64,000 nucleotides of DNA from Misgurnus anguillicaudatus (GCF_027580225.2 NC_073348.2:28484001-28548000); one strand, 5' to 3'. Positions 22,049 to 35,131 are shown, numbered from the stretch's first letter. Made by a program: numbers and translations. The notes: a model not told the origin generated them from the letters alone.

Positions 22049-23150
22049 ATCTGCGTTTCCATTACCCTTTAAATAGCGCAAATTGACAAAATACTGCCAA
22101 TTCTCGATTCTCTCATATGAGGTGGTTTGTACTAAAATCTCCAAGAAACACCTCAATACGTGTCTGCTCCCAAGTATACAGAAAGAGGGGTTCCTTGCCA
22201 ATAATGTTTGGATACACTCTTACATCTCTTTTGATTTAAAATAATCTACTATTACTCCCAAGAAACACCTATACGTTGCCGTTCCTAAGTAAAATGCTGC
22301 GTTTACACCAACCGCGTTTGAGGCGTCAAAATCGCGTCTACCGCGCCTGGTTTGCTGCTTGAACAGTTTGAATGCATTTGTGCGTCTAGAGCAAAGTAGA
22401 CGAGCGGAAAAAGCAAGCATTTGACGCGCATCAGAGGCAAAATCCGCTTCTTGTGGGAGGGGCAAGTTGTCTGTTTGCAAGATGGCTGATGTTGATTGTG
22501 CATTTATCTAGAGAGTTACCGGTTTGTATTTGGTTGATAAACGTCACGTGACTTAAAAGTGAAATGTGTATTTACAACTTACCAGGTTGCCCAATGTCCT
22601 CACTGACACTCTTCCAAGCGAGGTCCTTTTTATTCCTGTCTCTATAGAAATAAGAATTGTGTCGTATACTGTAGCTCCGGATGATTGCTTACGGACAATA
22701 TCAAGCATTCCTTCATGTTGAATTAGTGACTCTGGGCGGGGCTGCCACCACAGCAGCAAGCAGGCTCCTGATTGGTTAACGCGGTGCAAAAATCCGCCAA
22801 ATTTTTCAACTCGGGCATCAGCCGCAAAATCGCGCCAAAGGCAAAATGCACAAAAAGCACCACCAGACAAAAAGCACAATTCGCGCGAACTAGACACTCG
22901 AAATAAGCCGGAATTGCGTCTGCCGCGCCAAACGCCTCATCCGGGCCGCGAGACCTCCAGACGTGCGTCAACACGTCTTCACATTGACTTAACATTGAAA
23001 TCACTCGCGCTTGACGCCTCTACCGCGGCTGGTGTAAAGGCAGCATAAGTCATGATGCTGTCTTTTCGCAATACTCTTTTGTTGACATTTAGAAAATAAC
23101 GCTTTAAAAATGATAAAGTTTTGCACAGATCTGCAATCGAAACGCAGCTA
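22049..23150. repeat. CTGCGTTTCCATT-type element split by an insertion
   Basis: CTGCGTTTCCATTACC near 22050 and CAATCGAAACGCAGCT near 23137 form imperfect inverted ends. The parts outside the nested element (22295-23045) resemble 53160-53392 (TATTTGGATAACACTCCTAC against TGTTTGGATACACTCTTACA). Border uncertainty is tens of bases. Confidence 0.5.
22295..23045. mobile_element. TTCACACC/TTTACACC-ended element, copy with empty site
   Basis: Left TGCTGCGTTTACACCAACCG and right CCGCGGCTGGTGTAAAGGCA are inverted ends. The body shares GATTGGTTAAC and TTGACTTAACA motifs with 34788-36391 but lacks the large insertion found there. Flanks AAA/TAA leave the target duplication unclear. PIF/Harbinger-like by its relative. 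No coding. Confidence 0.78.
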
Positions 23151-23203
23151 CTTTAAAAAATATTTGTACTTTTTTGCACTTAAATTTTTATGTTTAATCC
23201 ACA

Positions 23204-23875
23204 AGGATTTACAAGTCATTTCAACTGTATTGACTAGTGATGAGTTGCTGTAACTTAAAAAATAAAGTTGACATAACATAGGGGCTTTTTACACCTGGTC
23301 ATTTCTCTGATCAGATAGCCATCTGATCGTAAAAAGACGAGGTGTAAATGCCCTCCGAAACGTTTTCGAGATGGATTTAAATCCGATTGCTCAAACCACT
23401 TCAGGAGGTGGTCTGGGACACATTTCAGACAAAACTGTACAAGTGTAAATACATCTGCTTGATAAAACTACATATGTCAGCGCATAGTCCCAAACGTAAA
23501 CACGTTACCCGGAAGTTAAAAAGTTTTCTAGAACCAATAAAAGAGTCCACTGACAAATTCGAATGATATTATACAAAGACACAAAACTTTGAGAGAGAAT
23601 TTTGTGAACGCTTTTCCCCGATGGACCTGTAAGTTAAATCACCGCGCCGTCAATCTCCTGCTACTCTGTACTGCACGCTCCAGCTTATGCCGAGCAAAGA
23701 GATGCGCGTCCCCTGCCCAACATACAGTACACCATACAGTAAGTGCTGCCTTGTTTTGCATAAACGTTGTCTTAATTTTTTTAAGGTGGAGTAATGAATA
23801 GTGCAAATTCAACTTCATTTAATAAGTTACAGCAACTCACTTTTTAAGATAATTGAAATGACTTGTAAATCGTAC
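23204..23875. repeat. Inverted repeat arms around an inserted block
   Basis: TTTACAAGTCATTTCAA (left arm, 23204-23271) and TTGAAATGACTTGTAAA (right arm, 23807-23875) are complementary, as are GAGTTGCTGTAACTTA and TAAGTTACAGCAACTC. The arms look like one small palindromic MITE pushed apart by a block starting GGGGCTTTTTACACCTGG at 23281. Confidence 0.7.
23281..23560. repeat. TTTACACCTGG-ended repeat, partial
   Basis: Starts GGGGCTTTTTACACCTGGTC. The inverse end ACCAGGTGTAAACTGGGCC terminates the block at 47370-47511, which also has TGATCGACC/GATCAGA-type motifs. The right border here is not seen. Confidence 0.45.
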
Positions 23876-23880
23876 AAAAA

Positions 23881-25719
23881 TTAATGGTATTTTTCAATAT
23901 AGCTAGGCTTTTATTATAGACAGTTTCATGGTTACGCACCTGGACCAAAGTTTTCTTTCAGTTTTTGTTGTTTATTGGTTTGGCTTATGACAAAGGTGAC
24001 CTCTGGAACAAATACAAAATAAAAATGTTTGGGTTTCCTTAGGATGAGGGGAGACGGCAAGCATAGATCACCTCTGTGCGAAATAGGCTTGGCAGGTGAT
24101 CTGTAGTTAACACTGTATACATAAATGTTACACAGTAACGTTAGCTCAGTCTAGTAGTTGACATTAGATGACATTTATTCCACTGTGAAACAATAAAGAT
24201 TTTTTACTCTCAAAATGCCAGCCCACTGGTAACACAAAGTAATTCCCACAATTCTTCACACGTCTTATAAAGTGAATCGATTGGTCTGTGCATGAGACTG
24301 AATGTTATTTTAAGTAAACTAAACCTTTAACTTGTTTTCCTTGCACAATACAATCTTACAGGTCAGTCTGCAGTGCACGAGGTAAAACCAACCATTAAAC
24401 CAAAATGCAAACATATTAAAGGCTCCTCGAGAGTGAAATTCGTTCAGTGCCAACAAAAGCCCAAATAAACGGTAATTACTTAACAGCACACTGTGAAGCC
24501 AGTAGAGAGTGATTGGATTGTGTATTTTCACACAGCAGGTGTGTTGGTGTGTGTATGACTGAGAAGCAAAACTCTGCAGTTTTTATGAGCGGCGCTGACT
24601 GAATTGATTTTACAGTCTAGGGTTGTTTATGTCTTCAGGAAGTTATGGGCCGACAGCAACAATACAACTTTAACAGTGGCTGTCAAGCTCAAAGTGCATT
24701 TCTGACTGCTGGCACTCGCATCTGTACTGTAAGACGTAGTAAATTTACTCTCTCCCCTTGTGAGCCAAGTCTGTTTTAACAACTGCTGCTGTGGATCGAC
24801 AGTTTTGTCAATATCAGTGACAAAGTTACTCATTATGTCTGTGTCATCAGTGCACACATAAAATCAAGAGCATAAATAGACAGAAAAGAGATAAGCAGTG
24901 TGTGTGTGGGCATAAAGGCAAGGTGTTGGATTTGGGGGTATAAGCGGTTTACAGACCACAGGCAAGGTCATGCTGAAAGAGAAATGCGACTGGAGTAGAA
25001 AGGGCGAGCTTTATTTTGTTTGGTCAGGCGGTGTATGCGATTAAGCTGTCAGGTGAACGGGTACACTATCGATTTACAGACCGGTAGTGAAATTGACTGC
25101 AAAACCCCAGTGCAGAGGTGTGATGGGAAAACCATGCTGTACTGCCAAAGGTCTGTGTCCAGTATAAAGAATGGCAAATTGAGTACAAATGAATCTTAGA
25201 CTGGCACGCTTTCTTCATTTGGGCATTTTTTATTAAGTTGCACGGATATGTAGAAAAAGGCAAAAATACATTGCATGGGTCAAAATCATAAAATTTTCTT
25301 TTATGCCAAATAAAATCAGTATATTATGTAAAGATCATGAAAATCTCCATGAAAATATTTTGTAAATATCTTACCGTAAATATATAAAAACATTATTTTT
25401 GTGAGTGGATGCAGCAAAATGTCTGAAAAAATGTCCAGAAACTTGCATACAAACTTGCTCTCGTTGCTACCTGCTCTTTTCCCATTCAAGTTTGGTTGTT
25501 ATGTAAAAGCTTACAATTTCACATCAGTCCACAACGTCAACGCTCACATTTCATTAGTAATTTGCATTGGTAAGGCCTTAGCAAGGAAATTTGGACTTTG
25601 AACTTTAAATGCGATTTCAATATTTAGATTTTTTCACTCTCAGATTCCAGATGTTTAAATCGTTGTATCTCGGCCAAATATTGTCCTATCCTAACAAATA
25701 CACAAATGGAAAGCTTGTA
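23881..25719. other. No gene or repeat recognised
   Basis: Short frames only. A GTGTGTGTG run is at 24898-24908. The 24560-25060 part is repeat-free but shows nothing else. Confidence 0.45.
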
Positions 25720-26238
25720 GTATAAGCCGCATCATTAAAAAATGCGACATTAAGACGAAATAACACAATTTAAGTCACAGTGGACTATACGTCGTGTTTA
25801 TTTATAAAATTATTTCACAAATCCAAGCCGAAGAACAGACATTTAATCTGGAAAGGCAAGTTATTCAACTAAACAATAGCAGACAGAACAGCAGGCTGAA
25901 TAGATGTCTGTACGTTAAAAGTAATATTATCAGTTATTTAAACGATAAACCAGAGCATACAGAACTTACCTGGAAGGTTGAATAGTCTAAATTAACCGAA
26001 CAAGCCAACTAGCCTGAAGTTCGCATACTTGTCATTCCACATCACTGAATCCATTAAATTACATAAATACAGAAGCAGCATATGGCGGACTTCTGCGGCT
26101 GTAGACAGTTATGTTGTCTCTTGCCTCATAAATGTCAAAATTAATTCATACTGACTTACAAGACGCACCTGACTATAAGACGCAGCACCAGCCAAGTTAT
26201 GAAATAAAAACGCGGCTTATAGACCGACAAATACGGTA
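25720..26238. repeat. Decayed hAT-like element (TATAAGCCGC / ATACGGTA type)
   Basis: TATAAGCCGCATCATT near 25721 and CTTATAGACCGACAAATACG near 26215, with ACTATAAGACGCAG and GTGGACTATACGTCG between, recall a teleost family whose ends read as a series of TATAAG(T/A)CGCA motifs. Assigned from memory. No target duplication located. Confidence 0.5.
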
Positions 26239-26673
26239 GCTTTCGGGTGATTAAAAAAATACTCTTACAACTGGTTTTGTGGTCCAGGGTCGCACATGAG
26301 ATCTTTTTAATATCTCATTTATTTCTCCTGGACATCAATGAGATTACATGGAAAGCAAATGGAAACCTTTTTTGTTGTGTCTAAGATGTTTCTCCTGAGA
26401 ATTCTCACAAATGTGTCCATTAGTTTAAGTAGAGATCTCAACAATGTCACAAACTGAGCCGCTCTTTGGCAAGTCTGAAATCAAAAGTCAACATTATTAA
26501 AGATGTCAATATGAATCCACACATTTCTCATCAGATTTATCCAAATCCAGATTTTTTTACCAATATATTCATTTTACAGCTCCATTCATTTAATGCATTT
26601 TAACAACTGTTCTGTTTCTATTTTTCTCTTTTGTAAGGAAGTTTAGGAGAAACATCTGAAACTAAGTTGATAC
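26239..26673. other. No feature recognised
   Basis: AT-rich sequence without coding or repeat evidence. Confidence 0.5.
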
Positions 26674-26677
26674 TTAA

Positions 26678-27051
26678 AGGTGCAGTTTGTAAATTTTAGC
26701 GCCATCTAGTGGTTAGATTGTGAGTTGCAACCAACGGCTCGTCCACAGCTCACCCCTCGCATTTGAAACGCATAGAGAAGCTACGGTAGCTGCAACAGGA
26801 CAAACATGTCGTCATCGGAGACAACTTACAATGTTTGTCCGTTAAGGGCTTCTGTAGAAACATGGCGGCACAATATGGCGACTTCCATGTAAGGGGACAC
26901 GCAGTGTATGTAGATAAAAATGTCTTATTCTAAGGTAATAAAAACATAATGATTCATTATGCAAGGTCTTAATACACTCTTGATAATATAGTTATATATA
27001 TTATATTGCATTTCTGTCAAGAGATTTTTCTAAAAGTTACACACTGCACCT
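26678..27051. mobile_element. 374-bp TTAA MITE (AGGTGCAGT ends)
   Basis: Begins AGGTGCAGTTTGTAAATTTT and ends AAAAGTTACACACTGCACCT, inverted repeats. TTAA occurs at 26674-26677 and 27052-27055. The body includes GCGCCATCTAGTGGTTAG and GAAACATGGCGGCACAA, as in an abundant cyprinid MITE. TTAA duplication implies piggyBac- or Kolobok-type mobilisation. Confidence 0.92.
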
Positions 27052-27063
27052 TTAAATGATAAA

Positions 27064-27440
27064 CTGTAGGACTGGGTAAAAATATCGATTCAGCAATGCA
27101 TTGCAATTATTTGTTTCTCAATTCAATGTCGATTCATCAAATCCTAGGAATCAATTCAGCCCAACCACCAGTGGCGGCGCTGTGGGCAACCCTTTAGTGA
27201 GAGCTTTCAGCGTTGTACAAGATGTGCTTTACCAAAACAGCAAGATGGCAAACAGCAGCTGCACTCCATTCAAGCCTGCACCACCAATTTGTTCTTAAAC
27301 ATTGGTGATACTGCACACATTGTTTAAAAATATACTCATGAACTTAATTACTTGTGTATTTACTTATTACAGAATCAATGAGCTATGAAAGAGCAACCAC
27401 TGAGCAATATTTTATTTTCTTGGACCAATCGATACTATAT
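27064..27440. repeat. ATCGATTC-type dispersed repeat fragment
   Basis: Starts GTAGGACTGGGTAAAAATAT followed by CGATTCAGCAATGCATTGCA, and carries ACCAATCGATACTA near 27424. Recognised as likely from memory of fish hAT ends. The right terminus is missing. Confidence 0.42.
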
Positions 27441-27484
27441 TAATATGTTTCACTTTGAAAGGCCAGAAAAAATATAAATTAAAA

Positions 27485-28060
27485 AATGGTCCCTAGCTGT
27501 CACTGAGACAGTACTTTTTCAAAAAGTACACCTAAAGACCTTCATATAGACCCCTTTTACTGTTTGTACACAATGATGACGTGGCAGCGTATGCGCACGC
27601 ATTTAGGCAACGGAAGTATGGCAAGAATCAACAGTGAAGCAACACAGACAGAGAAAGTTATTTTAAAAAGTTGACTTTGAACTTTTTCAACATAGCTACC
27701 AGATCCATGTACTATAGTGGAGTGAATAGAAGATGTTAGCAGATGGCCAAATATAAAGTGGCCAGATACATATATACGTATATTATATTAGTGCAACCAA
27801 AAGAAACAACCAGACATTTTGATGCTGGGAACCTGTTTCAATAAACTTTCTGAGTGGCTAACATGTTAACCAATGGGGAACAACACTACTTCTGTTGTCT
27901 AAATGCGCGCGCAGGCTGTTTGATTACGTGAGCTGTTAAAGGGTCTATTAGTTCCTCAGAGGTACATATTAATACCAAATGTATACATATCTGTAAACAC
28001 ATTAGGACCTTTTCAAAACCCAGTGTCAGCTTGGGACAATTTTTGACTGTCTTCTCTGAA
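27485..28060. repeat. GGTAC-type MITE interrupted by another element
   Basis: AGCTGTCACTGAGACAGTAC on the left and AGAGGTACATATTAATACC on the right belong to the family at 46556-46732. The insertion at 27547-27947 separates them. The outer ends are decayed. Confidence 0.55.
27547..27947. mobile_element. TAGACCC-ended element
   Basis: Left TAGACCCCTTTTACTGTTTG and right CAGCTC-side sequence ending GTTAAAGGGTCTA are inverted repeats of about 14 bp. The interior has GCGTATGCGCACGCATTTAG and AAATGCGCGCGCAGG. Target duplication not resolved. Confidence 0.68.
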
Positions 28061-28797
28061 AGTAAAGATAAAATTATGCACCACTTTTAGGTTGAGCCGT
28101 AAATTTTTATTTTAAGAAAAACCTTAGCATACTTTTCATTGAATACTTTTCATTTTCATTTTAACAAAGCTTAGCATACTTTTCATTTAAATTCCTTAAA
28201 CAGGTGCATTATTCTGCATAGGGTTTTTTCAGCACAAAAAACTATGTCTTATTCTCTAACCACCCACAAATCCAGTTTTACCAGGTGCTAAATGCATTAA
28301 AATAGCAGACAGCAAACAGAATTTCATTTAAAAACAGACGTTTGTGTTTTTTCTATTGATCGTGGCGGGAGCAATTCATCAAATGATGACCGAATGATTG
28401 AGAAGGGCATTATAACTGGGCATCTGTCCAGACGCGCGGCTCCGCCGTGTGCACTTTCTGCATTTTAAAGAGCAAATTCAGGTGTTTGAATCTTGCTGTG
28501 GTGCATCCCAGTAAAGTAAGCTATAGACTGTGGTGGTGGTGATGCTGCATTCCACCCATGTTGTCCAAACAATGCAGACAGCGCATGCAAACTTGCTGGA
28601 TCACTGATGCAATTCATTCCTGGAAATTTTCCTCCTAATGTCTTACACAGCCAAGATTATAGCATTTCTGTATAACAGTGTCCATAATAACCTCCGCTTG
28701 GAGTGGAGAAAATAATGTATCTTTTGTTTGCTGCAGAGCCTTCTTAATGCGTTAGCTACAACAGACTGAGCAGACGTTCAATACTCTGCAAACAGTG
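28061..28797. other. No gene recognised
   Basis: A local duplication of TTAGCATACTTTTCATT (28124-28140 and 28171-28187). The remainder is unassigned. Confidence 0.5.
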
Positions 28798-28805
28798 GCA
28801 CATAC

Positions 28806-29820
28806 TAGTGTTGGGCGATATGCCCTATTTTTAGATCGTCCTATCGTCAGCCTGTGAGATCGGCGATACACGATGTTATCGGGGGGCGTGGCAGTAGTTT
28901 ACTCTTTTTTTTATTTGTTAATTTTCACTCATTATAACAAGTCACTTGATGGGTGGACAAAAAAAAACAAGACCGTTACACCGTCATGACTGCAACCTTC
29001 TTAAAACTGATGCCATTAAAGCGAGCGCGTTATTAAAACCCTATCATGATTACTTAATAACTGTAAAAACATGCATCTGCGCACGCACACACACGTGCGC
29101 GCACATACAAACTATTCAATGCATTTATTTAGTGCTGTTGCAGAAGACTACACGTGTCAAGCAGTGGTGCTCTCATGAGGTGCCTTTCTAAACGCATCGG
29201 TCCAGCGGAACGCGATCATATTTTAAACACAATCATATATTAAACACGAGGGACGTGTTGCTACAACTCATCAAATGCATATCATAAACAGGATTAATAC
29301 CTAGTGATCTGACTTCGGACAGAGCGCAGCTTTCTGCACGTACGCGAGAGTGAGAGAGAGGCGCTAATATGCAGCGGGTCATATTTTAAACAAAAAGTAA
29401 AGTTTGCATCAGCTCGCATGAAACGCATTAAACTGAACAAATAAGGATTACTACTTTAGTTTATGTTTAGACTGTGGACAGACCCGAGAGCGGGTGCACG
29501 TGAGACAGAGAGAAGCGCAGCTGCTCATGACGCGGCGCGCTGGATTTAGTGGTAGAAGGAGACCAAGACGCGCGCATTAAGTGCAGGTACGTGCAAGAAG
29601 GAATTCTCTATTTACAAGCTCTCCGCTTAAAGTGAAGCCCACAAACCCTCATGTGAGGAAAAGCATGCATTGTCGGTGTTAATATAAAACTATGATGATG
29701 ATAATAATAATAATAACCATTCGCCAACTATCGTCTTGACTATCGCCATGAAAGCCTGCCATTGACGATATGTCTGAAGATCGTCGATACACGATACTAT
29801 CGTCTATCGGCACAACCCTA
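28806..29820. mobile_element. hAT-type element, 1015 bp, exact 8-bp target duplication
   Basis: Starts TAGTGTTGGGCGATATGCCC and ends ATCGGCACAACCCTA, inverted repeats; subterminal CGATAY motifs recur on both sides. GCACATAC is duplicated exactly at 28798-28805 and 29821-29828. CpG-rich interior around 29050-29580, an ATAATAATA run near 29698-29715, no transposase. Confidence 0.92.
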
Positions 29821-30015
29821 GCACATACACATGGAGTGAGTAATAAACCCAGCTTATTATTGCATCTTGATAAGGTCAACCAAGCCAGAAAAACTGTACA
29901 AAAGCCATTCAACCATATAAACACAATGAGAGAAAGGGTAAGAGTGCAATAAACAAATGCAGACATGCATACTATCCATATTATGAGACCTTAGGCCCTT
30001 GGAGTCACATTAAAG

Positions 30016-30310
30016 GGACAGTTACTCACACTTTTCGTGGGTGCTCGATGCAAAGTTCGTCTCAACATGTATGAAACCCCGTCATGTGTGTGGTTCATAA
30101 TTTCAAAATATGTGTTCGGCACCTCAAGTGAACCTATGTGCATCACGTGTCTTGTCAAAAAAAGTGCCTGCTGCAGTCGCGTCTAAAGGGTTTATGTTAA
30201 AAGAGACGCTTGCGTTTGCCAGATACTCGAATAATCTCATGTGTAATCAGAGTTTACTGTTAAGGGAGTGTCTATTTTGTGAACGTTAGCGTCTCTTTTA
30301 TCATAAACGG
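30016..30310. repeat. Hairpin-bearing repeat
   Basis: GGGTTTATGTTAAAAGAGAC (30188 on) pairs with GTCTCTTTTATCATAAAC (30291-30308). CATTAAAGGGACAGTTACTC near 30008 looks like a TTAA-type MITE end. Second end not found. Confidence 0.45.
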
Positions 30311-31559
30311 TTTTGATGGGTAATTTTCGGGTAAACCTTTTTATTCACTTTATATTGTACAGTATGCCATAGACACATCAAAGCTATTGACATTTAAAGC
30401 TATTGACATTTTCACAGGCCACTTTAGACTAGATAACATTAACTTTGCACTTCAGATACATTTAAGGAGTGATTTCTGGTAAACGCAATTCAGAAAGTAG
30501 AGACAGAAATTGGCAGGGGCTATTTTTCTTTGTCACTTATCTAGAGGGTCTAAACGGAGCATCGTGTAAGAGGATTCAAGGTTAAGCTTCCCTTTTGCGG
30601 ACTTGATGTCCCCCGGCACGAAAGCTATCTGGGAATCTTTTTAGTTCTTTTCTCGGAGCCCACAACGCGGTCAGCGGCGATGAAGAAACAGCGTGTAGAT
30701 GAGCAGAGCTTTAACATGCCCTCTTGACACCAAAACGGTAGATTTCCCCTGTGCGTCTGCCCTTGATTTGTTTTGCTCGGCCCTCCGTACATCTTCACTT
30801 GTGTGATATATGGCTGGTTGTGGCTCACAGACACAGAGGGGGAAACATGTTATGTCACTTTTATAACAAAGGCAGTATATTCTCCTTGGCCTGACTCGTC
30901 CTTTTTTGTCTCGCTCTCTGAGGATGCTATTTCATTTTAGAGGCAATATAAGACATAAAAATATCTGTTTAATGGCTAGTTTGTGCTGTGTCTATAATCC
31001 CTATCCTATCATTTCAGGAACACGGAACCGTGGGTTTTAAAATGGGGAGGTTCCATATACAAGGGAAAAGAAATGGGCTCAGGCTGATGATAAGAGATAC
31101 TACAATGTACATTTATAATAGCAGGTTAAATCTCCACCTCTTTTGAAATTCACATCTGTATTTTAAAATGCACTTTTTTTACTTTTGGTATTAAATCAAT
31201 AAAATAAAGAAACAAACTTGTAAAGAATTAAGACAGGTAACTGAAAAGTACAATCACAAATTTCACAAAGCATTATTTTATGTATGGCATCACATATAGA
31301 ATGTTATTTTAATGTACATTATTTATTGTGAAACAATGCATATAACCATGGTAACCACTTACAAAACAAATTACGAAATAGTTGAGAAAGGAACGTCCAC
31401 CTGGAACCAGTGATTTTAAAAACACCCAAACTAAACCTATCCAAAATCTGCATAACATTTTGCAACAGAGATGCCAACATAATGCTGTTGTTCATATCAC
31501 TGTAAAGCCGCAGACTAAGAATAAGTGACCTCAGATTACTTTGCTGATTCAAATCCCTG
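30311..31559. other. No gene recognised
   Basis: A duplicated AAAGCTATTGACATTT (about 30381-30409) is the only internal repeat noticed. No coding evidence. Confidence 0.45.
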
Positions 31560-31990
31560 TCTGGCACAATCATTATGACATCATAATAATGTGCATTCTG
31601 ACATTCTTTAAGCACTATGACAGCATGACATCATAATGAGCATTATGACATCATAATCAGCGTGGTGGTAACTGATGACACTGTCATGAGTATCATGATC
31701 ATAACCGTGGCATCATAACGGTGGCACTTCTGACATCATTGTAAGCATTATGACATCATAATGGTTATTTCTCATTGCTTGATGCTCATTATGATGCCAT
31801 CAAAATCACACTCAATATGTCAGAATTCATACTCAAACCGGTGTCATTCTGTATTATAATGTCATAGTAACCACCACCATATAATGAAGTCATAATGTAT
31901 TATAATGTCATAGTAACCACCACCACCATATAATAAAGTCATAATGATGCAATGTCACAATGCTCAAGATGCTAATTATGATGTTATAAG
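31560..31990. repeat. Degenerate TGACATCATAATG repeat cluster
   Basis: At least eight variants of ATTATGACATCATAATG-like strings, in both orientations, between 31572 and 31985, plus a near-exact local duplication of TAATGTCATAGTAACCACCA (31857 and 31902). Each core is close to palindromic. Confidence 0.65.
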
Positions 31991-33570
31991 CATCTTCATT
32001 ATCACTATACTCTAGCCCCGTACACATTTAAATGCGGGAGTGAATCCCCTAAATGTTTGTTCCATGTCAAGACTCACTCCCGAAAATGCAATAATTGACA
32101 CCAGAGGTAACCATAGCAACATTCTGCTGTCTCGCGAGGTTACCATTCACTGCTCTGACCAAAATAATTGTGTTGTACGCATTTTTGTGAGGCTGTTTTA
32201 CAGAGTTCTGTCTAGTAGTGTTGCCATGTTCATGTCTTTTTTGGGCTTACATACCGTTGTGGCATTTATGGCTTTGGCTCATGAAGCGTTCAAGGTGGGT
32301 TGGCGCCGTTTCCAATATTTTTGTCTTTAAGGTGAAGCATTTGGATTTATTCAGGTTTATCATGGATTTTTTTATTCCTTGCTTTTTATGTACAAGATCT
32401 GGCAACACATGTATGTAAATGCATGTACCTCTGCACACAGCATACAGAATAATTTCAAAGAGAGACTTGTCATGTCAATGACGCACATTTAAATACTTCA
32501 TCAACAACAATTTGTTTAGTTCGGTTCTATACACACTACGCAGAGTTTCTGTAGATGCGGTTGTCACTACCTGCATTCTGCTGGAGCTAATTCGGTTATA
32601 CAATGCTGTTGTCACTCCCGTAAATTACTGAACTGTCTGTGCACACAACAGAATTAAGCATTAAAAGGTGAAGTGACAACCAACTTTAGCTGCAGTGTCT
32701 ACAAGGCCTCTTTAACTCTCAACACCAATCTCTTTTGTGTACAAAAAATCCAGCGTGAAAAAGACTCTTTTTTTTGCTTAGACTTGAACTAAGCAACACC
32801 ACGTCTTTACTAGATGTGACACAGCAAGCATCAAACAATTACATCTCACCTACAGTATGTGAGGTTCAGTGCTTCGAGCTCCAGTTCTGGTGATGTGCTC
32901 ATTAGCATACATCATGTTGTTTCGCCCACCCTCTACACCAAGGACAACCAAATACACTTTGCTCTGACATTCTGGACATGAATGTGTGCTGTGAGCAGAT
33001 AAGAGTTGGATATGTGAAAGTATTTCAATAGACTGCGCAAACTCTGTGCAAATGACTAATATGGTTCATTTCAACTGTTCAAAGACGGTCGAGAAATGCT
33101 CAGCCTGTCTCTATTGTAACTGAAGACGATAGCCCGCTCTCTTTCTCTCTCATCATCAGTAGGGGAGGACAGGCGCTGCTAAAGGCCAAATCTTTAATTA
33201 CACCCTGCCCACAGCAGTTAAATGTCAGGCCATTTGCATTACATACAGAGTGCACTGGCATTCAGCGGGCATTAGCCTCTGCTGGCGCTATCGGTCACAG
33301 CCCAGTGAAGGCTTTACCCAACCAGCCACTACTACAGTAACTACCACCTTCATCAACACATGCTGAGCAGTTGCCTTGCCATCTCAACATGATGAATTAC
33401 AGTGAAAATAAGCCCCAGGCTGAAAAATTACACACAGTGCTGTTGTTTAAATGATTGGCTTTGCAAATAGACAGATTCGGAATTGTTATGGATATACAGT
33501 GGAAACTTAAGGCACCTAATGTGATCATAAATATTATTGTGTTATATGATAAAAGACTTGATATGAAGCT
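31991..33570. other. Unassigned; candidate regulatory stretch 33.1-33.4 kb
   Basis: No gene seen. About 33100-33420 is repeat-free with CTTTAATTACACC, GCATTAGCCTCTGCTGG and CATTTGCATTAC (an octamer-like ATTTGCAT). Function is a guess. Confidence 0.22.
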
Positions 33571-34787
33571 TTAAAGGGGACATTTTTAAAATTTGTTAAA
33601 TAAATCTTTGGTGTCCCCAGAGTACGTATGTGAATTTCTAGCTCAAAATACACCACAGATAATTTATTATAACATATTGAAATCGCCACTTTGTAGTTGT
33701 GAGCAAAAATTTGCCGTTTTGGATGTGTCGTCTTAAATGCAAATGAGCTGATCGATGCACTAAATGCCTGTGCCGTGGTTGGATAGTGCAGATTAATGGG
33801 GCGGTATTATCCCCTTCTGACATCACTAGGGGAGCCAAATTTCAATGACCTATTTTTTACATGCTTGCAGAGAATGGTTTACCAAAACTAAGTTATTGGT
33901 TTGATCTTTTTCACATTTATAGGTTAATAGAAGCACTGGGGATCTAATTATAGCTCTTAAACATGAAAGTAGGATTTTCATGGTATACGCACAACCGGCG
34001 CAACGTCATAGAATGTCTCTGAACAGGTTCACGCCCACTTTTGGGGGAAATCAGACTAGACCTTCCATTGGCTTCCATTCAAAATAGCGGAACAAAGCAA
34101 CCTTCGTACACAGCCGGCAGGCGTAAATAACTTATGAAATCACTCAGATTAAACATGTTGAGTTATCTGTCCACTCTGCCTGCCATAGAGCGCGAAAGAT
34201 ACATTAACATATTTAATTTGGTCAATATAAAAACATGTCTCTTTCATTCTCCCAGCATCAAATTTGTGTAACAACGCTCCCTATTGGCCAGAGGTGTCTT
34301 AACCGGACATTTACTCGTACCTCATCGAGTCAACAGGGAAGCAAGTGAATGATTTTACTTCGTATTTGAAAGTTACTTCGTATTTATTTATTATGTCTTA
34401 ATATTTAGAGTAATGAGTGCACTTTTCCGTCCAGCCATACAACTAACTGGCTTAGCGATATTTCCAGCAATCACTTGATGGCGTTGTTACACAAATTTGA
34501 AGCTGTGAGAATGAAAGGGACATGTTTTTATATTGACCAAATTAAATGTGTTGATGTATCTTTCTGGCTCTATGGCAGGCAGGGTGGACAGATAAATACT
34601 CAACATGTCTAATCTGAGCGATTTCATAAGTTATTTACGCCTGCCGGCCGTGTAAAAACGTTGCTTTGTTCCGCTATTTTGAATGGAAACCAATGGAAGG
34701 TCTGCTTTTTTATCCCCCAAAAAGGGGCGGTGACGAAATTTACAGTCAAGTTCCCGGATGTGCCGGTAGTCCGTATGTCCTCTTTAA
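33571..34787. mobile_element. TTAA element P, split by element Q
   Basis: Begins TTAAAGGGGACATTTTTAAA and ends TATGTCCTCTTTAA, with TTAA at 33571-33574 and 34784-34787. Interior motifs GGTGTCCCCAGAGTA and CCCCTTCTGACATCAC are shared with copy 2 at 60317-60751. The contiguous sequence TTTTCATGGTATGTCC is cut after GGTA by element Q. Confidence 0.92.
33986..34773. mobile_element. Palindromic element Q inside P, TA target duplication
   Basis: Starts TACGCACAACCGGC and ends GCCGGTAGTCCG. TA lies on both sides (33984-33985, 34774-34775). Arms of about 230 bp (34054-34285 and about 34480-34715) are reverse complements, such as AAAATAGCGGAACAAAGCAA against TTGCTTTGTTCCGCTATTTT. Confidence 0.9.
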
Positions 34788-35131
34788 TGGTGCGTTCACA
34801 CCAGCCGCGGCAAAAATGCACTATTCGCGTGTTGTTGGACGCTTGAACATTTTGAGTTTATTTGCTTCATTCGCGTGTGAAAGCCGTGCATGAAATTCTA
34901 GTCATTCGAGACATTCACGCAGAAATTCGCTTCATGGGAGGGGCTCCGCTCGCTTTCTGCAATCACGTCACTACTACAGCAAGATCCTGATTGGTTAACA
35001 CAGAGCGGAAATCTGCCAAAGTTCTGATTTTTCAACTTGCGTGTTTCCCGCTGCAAATCTCAATTTGCCCAGAATGCACTATCTGCGTCGCAGGATGCCT
35101 ATTCGCATCTTTGCATTGACTTAACAGTTAA

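Noticed and set aside
31560..31990. CRISPR-like array
   Set aside because: Repeats are degenerate, in both orientations and unevenly spaced, and the DNA is vertebrate.
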